Shown here: positions 48,164 to 57,370 of the stretch, piece by piece | How positions within the stretch are numbered: position 1 is the stretch's first letter | Layout: the number at the start of each line of letters is the position of its first letter | Origin: Anabaena sp. UHCC 0187 | GTDB lineage: Bacteria; Cyanobacteriota; Cyanobacteriia; Cyanobacteriales; Nostocaceae | Reading direction: 5' to 3' | NCBI RefSeq assembly: GCF_009712035.1 | Contig: NZ_VILB01000013.1 | Span: 664,426 to 728,425, forward strand | DNA: 64,000 nt | Notes under the pieces: model-generated | The model's input: only the letters and a program-made list of their open reading frames with translations | The model's database searches: none | Told to the model about the DNA's origin: nothing | Program-made: the position numbers and the translations under genes

Positions 48164-49234
48164 ATGTCTGCTACCCCGTTTGTATCTCAGGTGGATTCAC
48201 CTAACCCCGTAAAATCTGAACTTCTTCCCCCCCTTCTCGGCGCTTCGGTAACGGAGTTAACTGCTTGGGTACAGCAGCAGGGACAACCTGGATATAGGGG
48301 TAAGCAATTGCATGATTGGATCTATAATAAGGGTGTGCGATCGCTCGCTGATATTTCTGTATTTCCAAAAAACTGGCGTTTAGAAGTTGCAGATATTCCC
48401 ATTGGCCGCTCTTCTCTACATTACCGTTCTGTTGCCCCCGATGGTACAGTTAAATATCTCCTCAAATTAGCTGACGGGGAAATTGTGGAAACTGTGGGTA
48501 TTCCCAGTGATAAACGCTTAACCGTTTGTGTTTCTACTCAAGTTGGTTGTCCCATGGCTTGTGATTTCTGTGCGACTGGGAAAGGTGGTTACAAGCGTAA
48601 TCTTACCCGTGCGGAGATTGTTGATCAAGTGCTGACTGTCCAAGAGGATTTTCAAGAACGGGTGAGTAATGTGGTATTCATGGGCATGGGTGAACCATTA
48701 CTAAATACGGAAAATGTGCTTTTAGCGATTAAATCCATTAATCAAGATGTGGGAATTGGTGCGCGATTCATTACACTATCTACTGTAGGCATCCGCGATC
48801 GCATTTTGCAAGTAGCCGCACACGAATTACAAATTACCTTGGCTGTCAGTCTCCACGCACCCAACCAAGGATTACGGGAACAACTCATTCCCAGTGCTAA
48901 ATTTTACCCCATAGAAGACTTGCTGGCAGAATGTCGAGAGTACGTAGAAATAACGGGACGCAGAGTTAGTTTTGAATACGTTCTTCTGGCTGGAGTTAAC
49001 GATTTACCTGAACACGCTTTGCAACTATCAAAACGTCTGCGAGGATTTCAAAGTCACGTTAACTTGATTCCCTATAATCCCATTCAGGAAGTAGATTATA
49101 AAAGACCAACCCGCGAGAGAATAGAAGCCTTTGTTAACGTTCTTCAAGAACAAAATACTGCGGTTAGTGTGCGTTATTCTCGCGGTTTAGAAGCTGACGC
49201 TGCTTGTGGACAATTAAGAACAACAAAAAGGTAA
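48164..49234 (+). CDS. rlmN: 23S rRNA / tRNA adenine-C2 methyltransferase RlmN
   Basis: 356 aa radical-SAM enzyme that methylates A2503 of 23S rRNA and some tRNAs. The cluster motif is C129-x3-C133-x2-C136 ([12 protein letters not shown]). GMGEPLLN and the C-terminal catalytic Cys (ADAACGQL) needed for the dual-Cys mechanism are present. N-terminal [12 protein letters not shown] is a family block. Complete, with the preceding gap carrying TTTGCGCC-like repeats. Confidence 0.97.
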   Translation: MSATPFVSQVDSPNPVKSELLPPLLGASVTELTAWVQQQGQPGYRGKQLHDWIYNKGVRSLADISVFPKNWRLEVADIPIGRSSLHYRSVAPDGTVKYLLKLADGEIVETVGIPSDKRLTVCVSTQVGCPMACDFCATGKGGYKRNLTRAEIVDQVLTVQEDFQERVSNVVFMGMGEPLLNTENVLLAIKSINQDVGIGARFITLSTVGIRDRILQVAAHELQITLAVSLHAPNQGLREQLIPSAKFYPIEDLLAECREYVEITGRRVSFEYVLLAGVNDLPEHALQLSKRLRGFQSHVNLIPYNPIQEVDYKRPTRERIEAFVNVLQEQNTAVSVRYSRGLEADAACGQLRTTKR

Positions 49235-49263
49235 CTAATAACTAATCATTAATCTTAGGGAAC

Positions 49264-49995
49264 TCAACTCAGGACTAGCTCTTTTATCCATTTTCCCCCA
49301 CCGTGAGTAGAGAGATAATCTACCATTTCCAGAAATAAAGTTTTAGGTCCTTGTCCTTCTCTAATATGGGGACTGACAAAATCAAATGTCCATTCTGGCA
49401 GAGGTTTTAGGGGTTTGAGATTTTCATATACATCGAAACTCACATTATTTAAAGTGATATAAGCTGGATGAAAATCAAACACTTTTAAGCCTGGAACATG
49501 AAGTCTTGGGTCAGACCAACTCCAAATAGGTTCTTCTTCAAACATCTCCATATCATCTTCTAAAAAATAGGGAATTCGCCATAAATTTGCTCCCTTCCAT
49601 TTGAGACAAAAAGGTGCTAAATTAGGTACTCTAGGCAATAGTAATGAACTATCAATAGAAATACCATACTCTGAACTAGCTTTTCTTAAAAAGCGTGTAT
49701 GTTGATAGAGAGCATGAGTTCTCATGCTAGTGGCTTCTGGGGCTAAATTTTTGATAAATTGTAATACTTCATCTTCCGTAGAACCCTGACTGCTTTCCGG
49801 TAAACAATTAGGATGAATACCAATTTCAAATAGCTGGTGATGAAATTTTAATTTATCGAGGAGGGGAGAATAATGAGTAATAAACCATGTTGCTTTTACT
49901 TGCTTTTCTATTAAACAATCAGCCACATATTCAATCATCCAATCTGCTGCCCAGTCTACATCAATAGTCAGTAAATAATCATTATTTGCGTGCAT
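49264..49995 (-). CDS. NodB-like polysaccharide deacetylase family protein
   Basis: 243 aa. A split NodB fold: D12/D14 in TIDVDWAADW, H61 in GIHPN and R92/H94 in MRTHALYQH are the likely metal/catalytic residues. No signal peptide, so it would act on a cytoplasmic (lipid- or nucleotide-linked) sugar. It is the last gene of a minus-strand sugar cluster (49264-53274). The substrate is unknown; an N-acetyl sugar of the same pathway is the natural guess. Confidence 0.72.
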   Translation of the reverse strand: MHANNDYLLTIDVDWAADWMIEYVADCLIEKQVKATWFITHYSPLLDKLKFHHQLFEIGIHPNCLPESSQGSTEDEVLQFIKNLAPEATSMRTHALYQHTRFLRKASSEYGISIDSSLLLPRVPNLAPFCLKWKGANLWRIPYFLEDDMEMFEEEPIWSWSDPRLHVPGLKVFDFHPAYITLNNVSFDVYENLKPLKPLPEWTFDFVSPHIREGQGPKTLFLEMVDYLSTHGGGKWIKELVLS

Positions 49996-50051
49996 TTTAT
50001 TATTTGCTAGAGTAGATAAATATTGAATGCTGATTTTCAGATTTTAGATAT

Positions 50052-51005
50052 CTAAGCCCGCTCATTTTGCCACCAGTTGACAAGATTACGTAATCCCTCT
50101 TCCAGAGATATAGATACTTCAAAGCCTAACATCTCTTTTGCTTTCTTTGTATCAGCTAGACGACGCTGCACCGAATTGACTTTCCGTGCTGGACCATATT
50201 CGGGTTTTAAATTCGATTCCATGACTGCTAATAAACTTTGAGCGAGATCGTTGAGACTGGTTTCTACTCCACTAGCAATATTAAATACTTCATCGGTGAT
50301 ATCAGCTTGAGCAGCTAGAATATTGGCTCTAGCAATATCTTCAATATAAACAAAATCCATTGTTTGTGTACCATCACCGAGGATTAGTGGTGGTTTACCT
50401 GAAGCAATTCGTTCCATCCAGCGAATCAAAACTTCAGTATAAATACCATGTATATCCATGCGAGGTCCATAAACATTAAAGTAACGTAAAGCTACATAAT
50501 TAAGACCGTACATTTCATGAAAACTCCGTAGTAATCCTTCATTAAAAGTTTTCGCTGCACCGTAGAGAGTTTGGTTATTGAAAGGATGATGTTTCTCTGA
50601 AGTAGGAAATTCCTCAGCCATACCATATACTGAGGCTGATGAGGCGGCTATCACCTTCTTGACACCAGTTTTAACCGCTGCTGCTAATACATTAAATGTG
50701 CCATCTACTAACACTTCTAATGCTAAACGGGGTTCTTCAGCGCATTGAGTGATGCGAATAGCTGCTTGGTGGAAAACCACATCCACTCCTTCCATGACCT
50801 CAGATAGTAACTTGTTGTCTCGAATATCACCTTCAACTACTGTTACAGAACCATTAGCTAATGCCCAAGCTATGTTTTCTCGCCGTCCACGCACAAAGTT
50901 ATCTAAGATAATAATCTCAGCTATTCCCTGTTTGACTAACTGTTCTGTGATGTGAGAGCCAACTAAACCAGCCCCTCCCGTAATTAATACTCGTTTATTC
51001 TGCAT
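50052..51005 (-). CDS. NAD-dependent epimerase/dehydratase
   Basis: 317 aa short-chain dehydrogenase of the UDP-sugar epimerase type. The Rossmann motif is RVLITGGAGLVGSHI. The catalytic tyrosine is in the YGAAK motif and ASSASVYG supplies the serine. The ATG at 51005 lies inside the end of the upstream gene (11-base overlap), with AGGGGA upstream. The frame stays open to 51092, but those codons are antisense-type noise. Likely product: an epimerised or dehydrated UDP-sugar. Confidence 0.9.
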   Translation of the reverse strand: MQNKRVLITGGAGLVGSHITEQLVKQGIAEIIILDNFVRGRRENIAWALANGSVTVVEGDIRDNKLLSEVMEGVDVVFHQAAIRITQCAEEPRLALEVLVDGTFNVLAAAVKTGVKKVIAASSASVYGMAEEFPTSEKHHPFNNQTLYGAAKTFNEGLLRSFHEMYGLNYVALRYFNVYGPRMDIHGIYTEVLIRWMERIASGKPPLILGDGTQTMDFVYIEDIARANILAAQADITDEVFNIASGVETSLNDLAQSLLAVMESNLKPEYGPARKVNSVQRRLADTKKAKEMLGFEVSISLEEGLRNLVNWWQNERA

Positions 51006-51696
51006 CTTTTGAGTCCCCTTCGATTGTAGATTTTTTTCGCCACCGCAAAAAACGAGCCGGGACACCAGCAACAATTGCAAATGCTGGTACATCTTTGGTG
51101 ACTACTGCTCCAGCACCAATAATACTTCCTTTGCCAACAGTTACACCAGGTAATATGACCGCATTCATGCCAATATCAGCCCCTGTTTCTATCTTGACAG
51201 GCTTAATTTCTAAGTCTGTTTGGATAATTGGTAGTTCAATGGGTAAGCCACTATGAGTCGAACCTAGCACTTTTGCCCCTGGACCCCAACCTACATCAGC
51301 TTCAATTTCTAGGTTACGGGCATCAAAGTAACTCTGGGGTCCAATCCAAACGCGATCGCCGATCACACATTTCCCGTCAAACCGTCCCTGAATATAAGTT
51401 TGCGAACCAATAAATACGTTATTCCCAATTTCCAAGGTTTCTAAGTGTTTAAATCCTACATTACTGCCAATGGATACATTATGCCCAAATTGACGTGTGA
51501 CAGACCGCCAGATAGCTCGTCGCATCATTTGGTCGAAATCTCCCTCACCCATGGCAAAGCGGGCGTATAGCTCGATTAAAGCCTCTTTTGCATACTGATT
51601 GCTGAGATAGCTGGATAGCCCTATTTCAAATTCGGGATCGGCTTTGATTTCTTGTCTACCATGAATAGCTTTAACTACTTGCATTTCGTGAGTCAT
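50995..51696 (-). CDS. Hexapeptide-repeat acyltransferase
   Basis: 233 aa. Left-handed beta-helix repeats (IGNNVFIGSQTYI, IGDRVWIGPQSY, ITGADIGMNAVI, VGKGSIIGAGAVV) and the C-terminal AGVPARFLRWR cap define a transferase that adds an acetyl or other acyl group to a sugar. It overlaps the next gene by 11 bases and the previous one by 4, so these are one operon. Confidence 0.88.
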   Translation of the reverse strand: MTHEMQVVKAIHGRQEIKADPEFEIGLSSYLSNQYAKEALIELYARFAMGEGDFDQMMRRAIWRSVTRQFGHNVSIGSNVGFKHLETLEIGNNVFIGSQTYIQGRFDGKCVIGDRVWIGPQSYFDARNLEIEADVGWGPGAKVLGSTHSGLPIELPIIQTDLEIKPVKIETGADIGMNAVILPGVTVGKGSIIGAGAVVTKDVPAFAIVAGVPARFLRWRKKSTIEGDSKDAE

Positions 51697-52712
51697 GGCT
51701 TTAGTTTTATCAATTTGCCTTGTTGTTGCATTGATTGGTTAGCGGCTTCGAGTATTTGTACTACTTGTAATCCATTTTGACCATCTGTGATGGGAAGGTT
51801 GTTAGTTTTAATGCAGTCAACAAAATGCTGTATTTCTAAATATAAAGGTTCAGTAATATCTAGTTGTGGGGCTAACATATCCCCCAGCCGATAATCAACC
51901 ATCATTTTATAAAAGTTTTCAGGATTATTAGTAAGAGTAATTCCTTTGTCGTAAATTTTGACTTTTTCACTTGGTTCTAAATCATCATAAACAATCATCT
52001 TCATTTCTCCACCAATCAAGGTGCGCCGAATTTTCACAGGTGCTAACCAACTGACGTGAATGTGAGCAATTAAATTGGTATCGAATAATAAGGTTAAATA
52101 GCTAATATTTTCATGTCCTCCAGGAATATGACTCATGCCAAAACATGAAACTGCCACTGGCTTTGAGGGTAAAACGTAGTCCATAATTGCCAAATCATGA
52201 ACTGCTAAATCCCAGATTACGTTCACATCCTGTTGAAACAATCCTAGATTAATCCGCACTGAATCGTAGTAATAAATATTAGCTAATTCTTGGTTGACGA
52301 TCAGTTCTCGGATTTTGCGGACAGCACCTGTATAGATAAAAGTGTGATCTACCATTAATACAAGCTGACGGCGATATGCCTCTTCAATTAGTTGGCGAGC
52401 CTGTGCAGATGTTGCTGTGATCGGCTTTGATACCAAGACGTGTTTACCAGCCCGCAATGCTGCCAAAGCTAAATCAAAGTGGGTTGAGACTGGGGTAGCG
52501 ATCGCAATAGCATCAATTTTAGGGTTTTCAAATAGCTCTTGACAATTTGTTGTTACTTGAATACTAGGATATCGAGCCAGCACCTTAGTTAAGTATTCCG
52601 GTTGGAAATCGCTGACTGCGACAACCTGTGTTTCTGGTACTTCAGCAAAATTCCGCACCAGATTCGGTCCCCAGTAGCCATAACCGATGACACCGATATT
52701 AATTGTTTCCAT
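51693..52712 (-). CDS. Gfo/Idh/MocA family sugar oxidoreductase
   Basis: 339 aa. N-terminal NAD-binding GVIGYGYWGPNLVRNF, the catalytic-region motif LVSKPIT and the C-terminal beta domain with WDLAVHDLAIMDY are typical. It resembles WlbA/WbpB, which oxidises UDP-GlcNAc uronic acid at C3. It overlaps the downstream acyltransferase by four bases. Confidence 0.86.
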   Translation of the reverse strand: METINIGVIGYGYWGPNLVRNFAEVPETQVVAVSDFQPEYLTKVLARYPSIQVTTNCQELFENPKIDAIAIATPVSTHFDLALAALRAGKHVLVSKPITATSAQARQLIEEAYRRQLVLMVDHTFIYTGAVRKIRELIVNQELANIYYYDSVRINLGLFQQDVNVIWDLAVHDLAIMDYVLPSKPVAVSCFGMSHIPGGHENISYLTLLFDTNLIAHIHVSWLAPVKIRRTLIGGEMKMIVYDDLEPSEKVKIYDKGITLTNNPENFYKMMVDYRLGDMLAPQLDITEPLYLEIQHFVDCIKTNNLPITDGQNGLQVVQILEAANQSMQQQGKLIKLKP

Positions 52713-52797
52713 TTTTGATGACTATAGCAATCCCATTTGAGTGAATTAATTTAACCACTTCAGGCACAGAGGAAACAAGAAGCAGAAAATTTTCCGA

Positions 52798-53274
52798 CTA
52801 ACGCTGTCGCACATCACCGATAATCCGAGCGGGTACACCAGCGACGATTGCGTAATCGGGTACATCATGAGTGACCACTGCTCCAGCCCCTACTATGGCA
52901 TTTTCGCCAATTGTGATTCTTGGTAAAATAGTAGCATTACTACCAATGGAAGCTCGACGTTTAACTAGGGTTGTGAGAGTTTCCCAATCGGCATCAGTTT
53001 TTAGGCTACCATCTTCATTAGTGGCGCGGGGGTATAAATCGTTGGTAAACATGACTCCATGAGCGATGATAACTTCATCTTCAATGGTTACGCCCTCACA
53101 AATAAAACTATGAGATGATATTTTGACTCTGGCTCCGACAACGACATTTTTCTGGATTTCCACAAATGTGCCAATTTTAGTTTCATGGCCAATCTTGCAA
53201 CCATAGAGATTAACTAACTCTGGATGAAAAATTTTTACATTCTGACCCAGTTGGACATCTTCAGATATTGGCAT
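52798..53274 (-). CDS. WbpD/WlbB-like N-acetyltransferase
   Basis: 158 aa of left-handed beta-helix ([52 protein letters not shown]) ending [11 protein letters not shown]. Size and repeat layout match the WbpD/WlbB enzyme that acetylates the 3-amino group of UDP-2,3-diamino sugars. Start ATG 53274; it is divergent from the DegT aminotransferase gene. Confidence 0.84.
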   Translation of the reverse strand: MPISEDVQLGQNVKIFHPELVNLYGCKIGHETKIGTFVEIQKNVVVGARVKISSHSFICEGVTIEDEVIIAHGVMFTNDLYPRATNEDGSLKTDADWETLTTLVKRRASIGSNATILPRITIGENAIVGAGAVVTHDVPDYAIVAGVPARIIGDVRQR

Positions 53275-53313
53275 TAATACTCTTTAATTTATTCATAATT
53301 CAAAAATCTTAAG

Positions 53314-53393
53314 CTAAAGTTGTCTCATAAATCAAACTCTTCACCAGAATATCCTAAAGTTGTCTCATGAATCAAACTCTTCACCAGAATATC
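53314..53393. repeat. 40-bp tandem duplication across the aminotransferase start codon
   Basis: Two 40-base copies (53314-53353 and 53354-53393) differ at one base: the ATG of the second copy is ATA in the first. Thus only the second copy can start the protein. The duplication places a second copy of the leader and first nine codons upstream. Confidence 0.9.
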
Positions 53394-54530
53394 CCTCAAA
53401 TTAGTTTTAGCAAACCCTATTTGTTTGCTGAAGAAGAGGCTGCTGCTGCCGCTGCGATCGCTAGTGGTTGGATTGTCGGCGGTCCCAAGTTGGCAGAACT
53501 AGAACAATTATTTGCTCAAGCTGTAGGGGTTAGTTATGCAGTTGGTGTCTCTTCTTGGACTACAGGTGCTTTTTTGGTACTTCATGCTTGGGGAATTGGT
53601 TCTGGTGATGAAGTGATTGTCCCTTCTTACTCTTTTATTGCTACTGCTAATGTCGTGCGTCATGTTGGTGCTACTCCGGTTTTCTGCGATATTGACTTAG
53701 CAACCCACAATCTAGATGTCAATCATGTTGCTAGTTTAATTACACCCCGTACCCGTGCTATTATTCCTGTTGATCAATTGGGTATGCCCTGTGATATTGA
53801 TGCTATTAACGAGTTAGCAGCCCGTCATAATTTGCACGTTCTTCAAGATGCAGCCTGTGCCATTGGTAGTCAGTCCCAAAATCGCCCCGTGGGAAAGGAT
53901 GCAGAAGTGGCTGTATTTAGTCTCCATGCCCGCAAACTGGTTACTTGTGGGGAAGGGGGTATGGTGGTGACAAATGATGAGCAATTGGCTCATAAGCTGC
54001 GGTTACTGCGTCATCAAGGCATGGATTTAAACGATTTTCAACGACATCAGGCTGATCGCCCGCTAGTGGAATCCTATCCAGTCATTGGTTATAACACCAG
54101 GCTTACGGATATTCAAGCGGGGGTAGCAGTTGTACAAATGGGGCGACTGTCAGAAATCCTCCGTCTGCGTCGTCAAGTTGCTGAACATTATCAACAGCGA
54201 TTGAGTCATTGTTCTCAACTGAGACTACCCCAAGAACCCAAAAACTGTCTCGGTAATTGGCAATCTTATATGGTGGCATTAAGCTCTGATGCGGGAATAA
54301 CTCCTCTGGAATTGATGACAGCTTTGCACAGTCAGGGAATTCCCACCCGTCGGGGGGTGATGGCGGCGCATTTAGAACCTTGTTATCAGGAAGTTAGTAT
54401 TGCTATAATTCCACCCTTACCAAAGACAGAATATGCGATCGCTCACAACTTCCAGTTACCTATCCATCCTACCCTGTCTGAGCAGCAAATTGATTATGTT
54501 TGCGATCGCTTTTTATTATTACTAAATTGA
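53367..54530 (+). CDS. DegT/DnrJ/EryC1-family sugar aminotransferase
   Basis: 387 aa PLP enzyme. The PLP lysine is K190 in SLHARKLVTCGEGG, with PSYSFIATANVV and QDAACAIGS as family blocks. Together with the dehydrogenase and acetyltransferase nearby it would make a 3-acetamido sugar (WlbC/WbpE role). It is divergent from that operon. The 3' end overlaps the opposing GT2 gene by 37 bases. Confidence 0.9.
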   Translation: MNQTLHQNIPQISFSKPYLFAEEEAAAAAAIASGWIVGGPKLAELEQLFAQAVGVSYAVGVSSWTTGAFLVLHAWGIGSGDEVIVPSYSFIATANVVRHVGATPVFCDIDLATHNLDVNHVASLITPRTRAIIPVDQLGMPCDIDAINELAARHNLHVLQDAACAIGSQSQNRPVGKDAEVAVFSLHARKLVTCGEGGMVVTNDEQLAHKLRLLRHQGMDLNDFQRHQADRPLVESYPVIGYNTRLTDIQAGVAVVQMGRLSEILRLRRQVAEHYQQRLSHCSQLRLPQEPKNCLGNWQSYMVALSSDAGITPLELMTALHSQGIPTRRGVMAAHLEPCYQEVSIAIIPPLPKTEYAIAHNFQLPIHPTLSEQQIDYVCDRFLLLLN

Positions 54531-55672
54531 TAAGATATCAAGATGAGAACAATCAAATTCCACAGGATTCGTAACTTAACCACATGAATAAACAGTCGCC
54601 AAACATTTATTTGTTGGGGCTGGAGAAGTAAATATTGCCAAGCAGTCCAAATAGGTAGATTTTCTTGAATGCGAAATAGAAGTGTGAAGTAGGTGTTTTC
54701 TGGTTCTTGTAACCAGCGTCTGATCAAAATTTTTAGAAGTTCGGTTTTTCTTCTTGGTGCTTGCATACCTAATTTGGGAGTGATAAACCAAATTAGCTGC
54801 CCGACAATCAATTGAATAAAAGCATCTGATTCACCAACAAGACACTTTTCAAAAGCAAGAAAAGACTCTTTTAAAAGTTGGGTATCTGAGTGAATAGTTG
54901 CTTCTAAAATATTTAGCATTGGTTTCATGAATGCTAACCGATTTGTTAATTTATCGGTGTCTTGGGGATGAATTTCCAAACGGTAATTCAAAGCATCCTC
55001 GGAAGTAGCGATCGCATCCTGAAAGTAGTTGAGAGTCTGTTGCGATCGCAAATCTATACTCATAGATTGTTCATGCTGACGGTATCCAACCGTAGCTGTT
55101 CGATTCTCGATGAGGGGTTGAGTAACGCTGAGTCTCTGCCAGGTGTAGGTGTCAGTACAACCCCCAAATTGGATAGGCCAACCCCCTAATTTATTCATTT
55201 CAGTGCGTCGAATGACAACCGCTGAGTTGGTGGGAATTTTAGCTACAGGGAAAATCTCCCAGGGATCAAATGGTATTGCATTCAATTTTGGTGGTGGAAA
55301 AACAAGACTATCATCTGATTCAAAAAGTTGGCAAGTTGCGATCGCGGCTGGACATTCGGGATGCTGTTCCAGAATATCATTCATAAGTCGTAGGTGACTA
55401 GGATGCCAGATATCATCATGATCTAAAAAAGTCACTAACTCCGCTTGCGTATGCTGGAAGCCAAAATTACAAGCCGATTGCGCTCCTTTACTAGGATTGC
55501 GAATTAACTTCACTCCTGAAAACGCTCTAACCATCTCTGGAGAATTATCCTCTGAACCATCATCCACAACAACAACTTCGGAGGGAGGATGTTCTTGAGA
55601 TAAAACTGATTCTAGAGTTTGACGAATCCATTTTTCTCCATTGAATAGTGTGATAATAACGGCAACATCCAT
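54494..55672 (-). CDS. Family 2 glycosyltransferase
   Basis: 392 aa from ATG 55672 (the open frame to 55705 starts at TTG). GT-A motifs VAVIITLFNGEKWI, VVVDDGSEDNS and FLDHDDIWHP (DxD-like) are clear. The C-terminal about 170 residues are helical and not recognised. No membrane helix apart from a hydrophobic end, so it likely transfers a sugar at the inner face of the membrane, plausibly the sugar made by the adjoining genes. Confidence 0.87.
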   Translation of the reverse strand: MDVAVIITLFNGEKWIRQTLESVLSQEHPPSEVVVVDDGSEDNSPEMVRAFSGVKLIRNPSKGAQSACNFGFQHTQAELVTFLDHDDIWHPSHLRLMNDILEQHPECPAAIATCQLFESDDSLVFPPPKLNAIPFDPWEIFPVAKIPTNSAVVIRRTEMNKLGGWPIQFGGCTDTYTWQRLSVTQPLIENRTATVGYRQHEQSMSIDLRSQQTLNYFQDAIATSEDALNYRLEIHPQDTDKLTNRLAFMKPMLNILEATIHSDTQLLKESFLAFEKCLVGESDAFIQLIVGQLIWFITPKLGMQAPRRKTELLKILIRRWLQEPENTYFTLLFRIQENLPIWTAWQYLLLQPQQINVWRLFIHVVKLRILWNLIVLILISYQFSNNKKRSQT

Positions 55673-55744
55673 AGATTTATAAACGGTGTTAGTTTTATTC
55701 AGCAAGCCGTGAATACTCTAACATATTTAATTATATCTACTTAC

Positions 55745-56521
55745 TTAACCATGAATAAAAAAGTACGTAGTCATACCAAAAGCTACCACTATCACCAATT
55801 TCCGCACCAAGCTGGGTTCTAGTCTGCGGGCAAAATGAGCGCATAAATAACCACCCAGAGAACCACCAACCGCCATAATAATAACTTGATGCCAGGCGAT
55901 CAAATTAGCGAACATGAAAGGAATAATTGCCACACCATTAATACAACTACCCAACAAGGTTTTAAAAGCATTAATAGAGTGAATATTTTTAATCCCTAAA
56001 AAAGTTAAAGTTGCCAACATTAAGATGCCTACTCCAGCACCGAAAAAGCCACCATATATAGAGATTAGCAATTGAGAAACTAGGAGAATTAATAAAGGTG
56101 GCGGTGCAGAAGCATCGTTTTTACCTTGAAGTTGTAGCCAGCTTTTCAGAGATTCGCTAAATGTAAATATCAATGTTGCTGATAGTAACAAATAGGGCAG
56201 CATCTTTTTAAATACATCCGGTGATGTATATAATAAAGCTACAGAACCTATGACACCACCAACTAAACTTGTACCAGCTAGTAATAATAATTGTCGTTTT
56301 TCGATGTTTAAATCTCGACGATAAGCTCCTGCACTAGCGATCGCAGCTATCCATAAAGCAGTATTATTTGTAGCATTAGCCGCAATTGGTGCGACACCTG
56401 TAAATATCAGGGTAGGAAAGGTAATAAAACTGCCACCACCCGCTACAGCATTGAGTCCACCGGCAATAAATGCGGTGCTGAACAGAAGTAAGCTATGGAT
56501 TAAAGTTAAATTTTGCGGCAT
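55745..56521 (-). CDS. TSUP/TauE-family anion exporter
   Basis: 258 aa with about eight helices and the duplicated family motif (AGGLNAVAGGGSFITFP and YGGFFGAGVGILMLATL). Members move sulfite, sulfoacetate or similar organosulfonates across the inner membrane. No sulfur gene is adjacent, so the substrate is open. Confidence 0.9.
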   Translation of the reverse strand: MPQNLTLIHSLLLFSTAFIAGGLNAVAGGGSFITFPTLIFTGVAPIAANATNNTALWIAAIASAGAYRRDLNIEKRQLLLLAGTSLVGGVIGSVALLYTSPDVFKKMLPYLLLSATLIFTFSESLKSWLQLQGKNDASAPPPLLILLVSQLLISIYGGFFGAGVGILMLATLTFLGIKNIHSINAFKTLLGSCINGVAIIPFMFANLIAWHQVIIMAVGGSLGGYLCAHFARRLEPSLVRKLVIVVAFGMTTYFFIHG

Positions 56522-56599
56522 TTTCTGTAATTAATAAACTCAGTTATACTGTTGTACAATAAAATACTGTAAGTTTATCAAATTATAGTTGATTTAACT

Positions 56600-57316
56600 T
56601 TATCTTCTGGGTGCTGTTAAACCAGGGTAAATTCTCGAAGGTAGTCCAGGAGTTGTTATCAACCCAGGAGAAGCAACTCTTCCATAGTTGGGGTTATTAA
56701 TTAATGTTTGAATAACCTGGGGATTAAAGCCTAGTTGCGGTAAGTTAAACTGCTCTGTAGCTGTTCTTCCTAAATTTGATAATACACCAAGATTTGTCAG
56801 ATTTGTACCCAAATTAACTGCACCAGGTTGGGTTAGATTTGTGAGTAAATTAGTATCAATCTTGCCACCAGTAATTGCAATATTTCCGGCTTGGGTAAAA
56901 TCATTAATCTTCTGAAGAGAAGAGACAACACCATTGATAGTTATAGGAGTATTATTAAAAAGTAGAGAATTACCATCAGCAGTTTGTGATCTTCCAGTTA
57001 TTAAACCAGATAAAATCCCAATTGTCGGTTGACCATTTTGGAGAATACCTGCTAAATTACTAACTTCTTTTAATTGACCAGTCCCTTGAAAATTAGATAT
57101 TCTGCCGATGTCAGTTTCTAAATTAAATGAGTTAATATCTAACCCAGTGAATCTATTAGCAATAGGGACTATGGGATTGTCATAGTTATAATTCAGATTT
57201 CCAGATAGATTACCACCTTGAATCATAATTTGCCCTTGAGCAGGTAAACTAGCAGCTAAAATATAACTACTAAATATTCCCATTCCTAAAATATTGCTAC
57301 TAAATTTAGTCCGCAT
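56600..57316 (-). CDS. Exported protein of unknown function
   Basis: 238 aa from ATG 57316. A signal peptide (about 1-31, ending PAQGQ) is followed by a low-complexity, Asn/Gly/Leu/Thr-rich chain with loosely repeated LTNLGVL and LSNLG motifs, which resembles a surface or outer-membrane-associated protein. No family recognised. It is adjacent to and on the same strand as the porin gene. Confidence 0.65.
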   Translation of the reverse strand: MRTKFSSNILGMGIFSSYILAASLPAQGQIMIQGGNLSGNLNYNYDNPIVPIANRFTGLDINSFNLETDIGRISNFQGTGQLKEVSNLAGILQNGQPTIGILSGLITGRSQTADGNSLLFNNTPITINGVVSSLQKINDFTQAGNIAITGGKIDTNLLTNLTQPGAVNLGTNLTNLGVLSNLGRTATEQFNLPQLGFNPQVIQTLINNPNYGRVASPGLITTPGLPSRIYPGLTAPRR

Positions 57317-57370
57317 TTTTTGCAACTCCCATTATAGAAAATTTGTATCTTAATTGGTAAAAATATAGTT

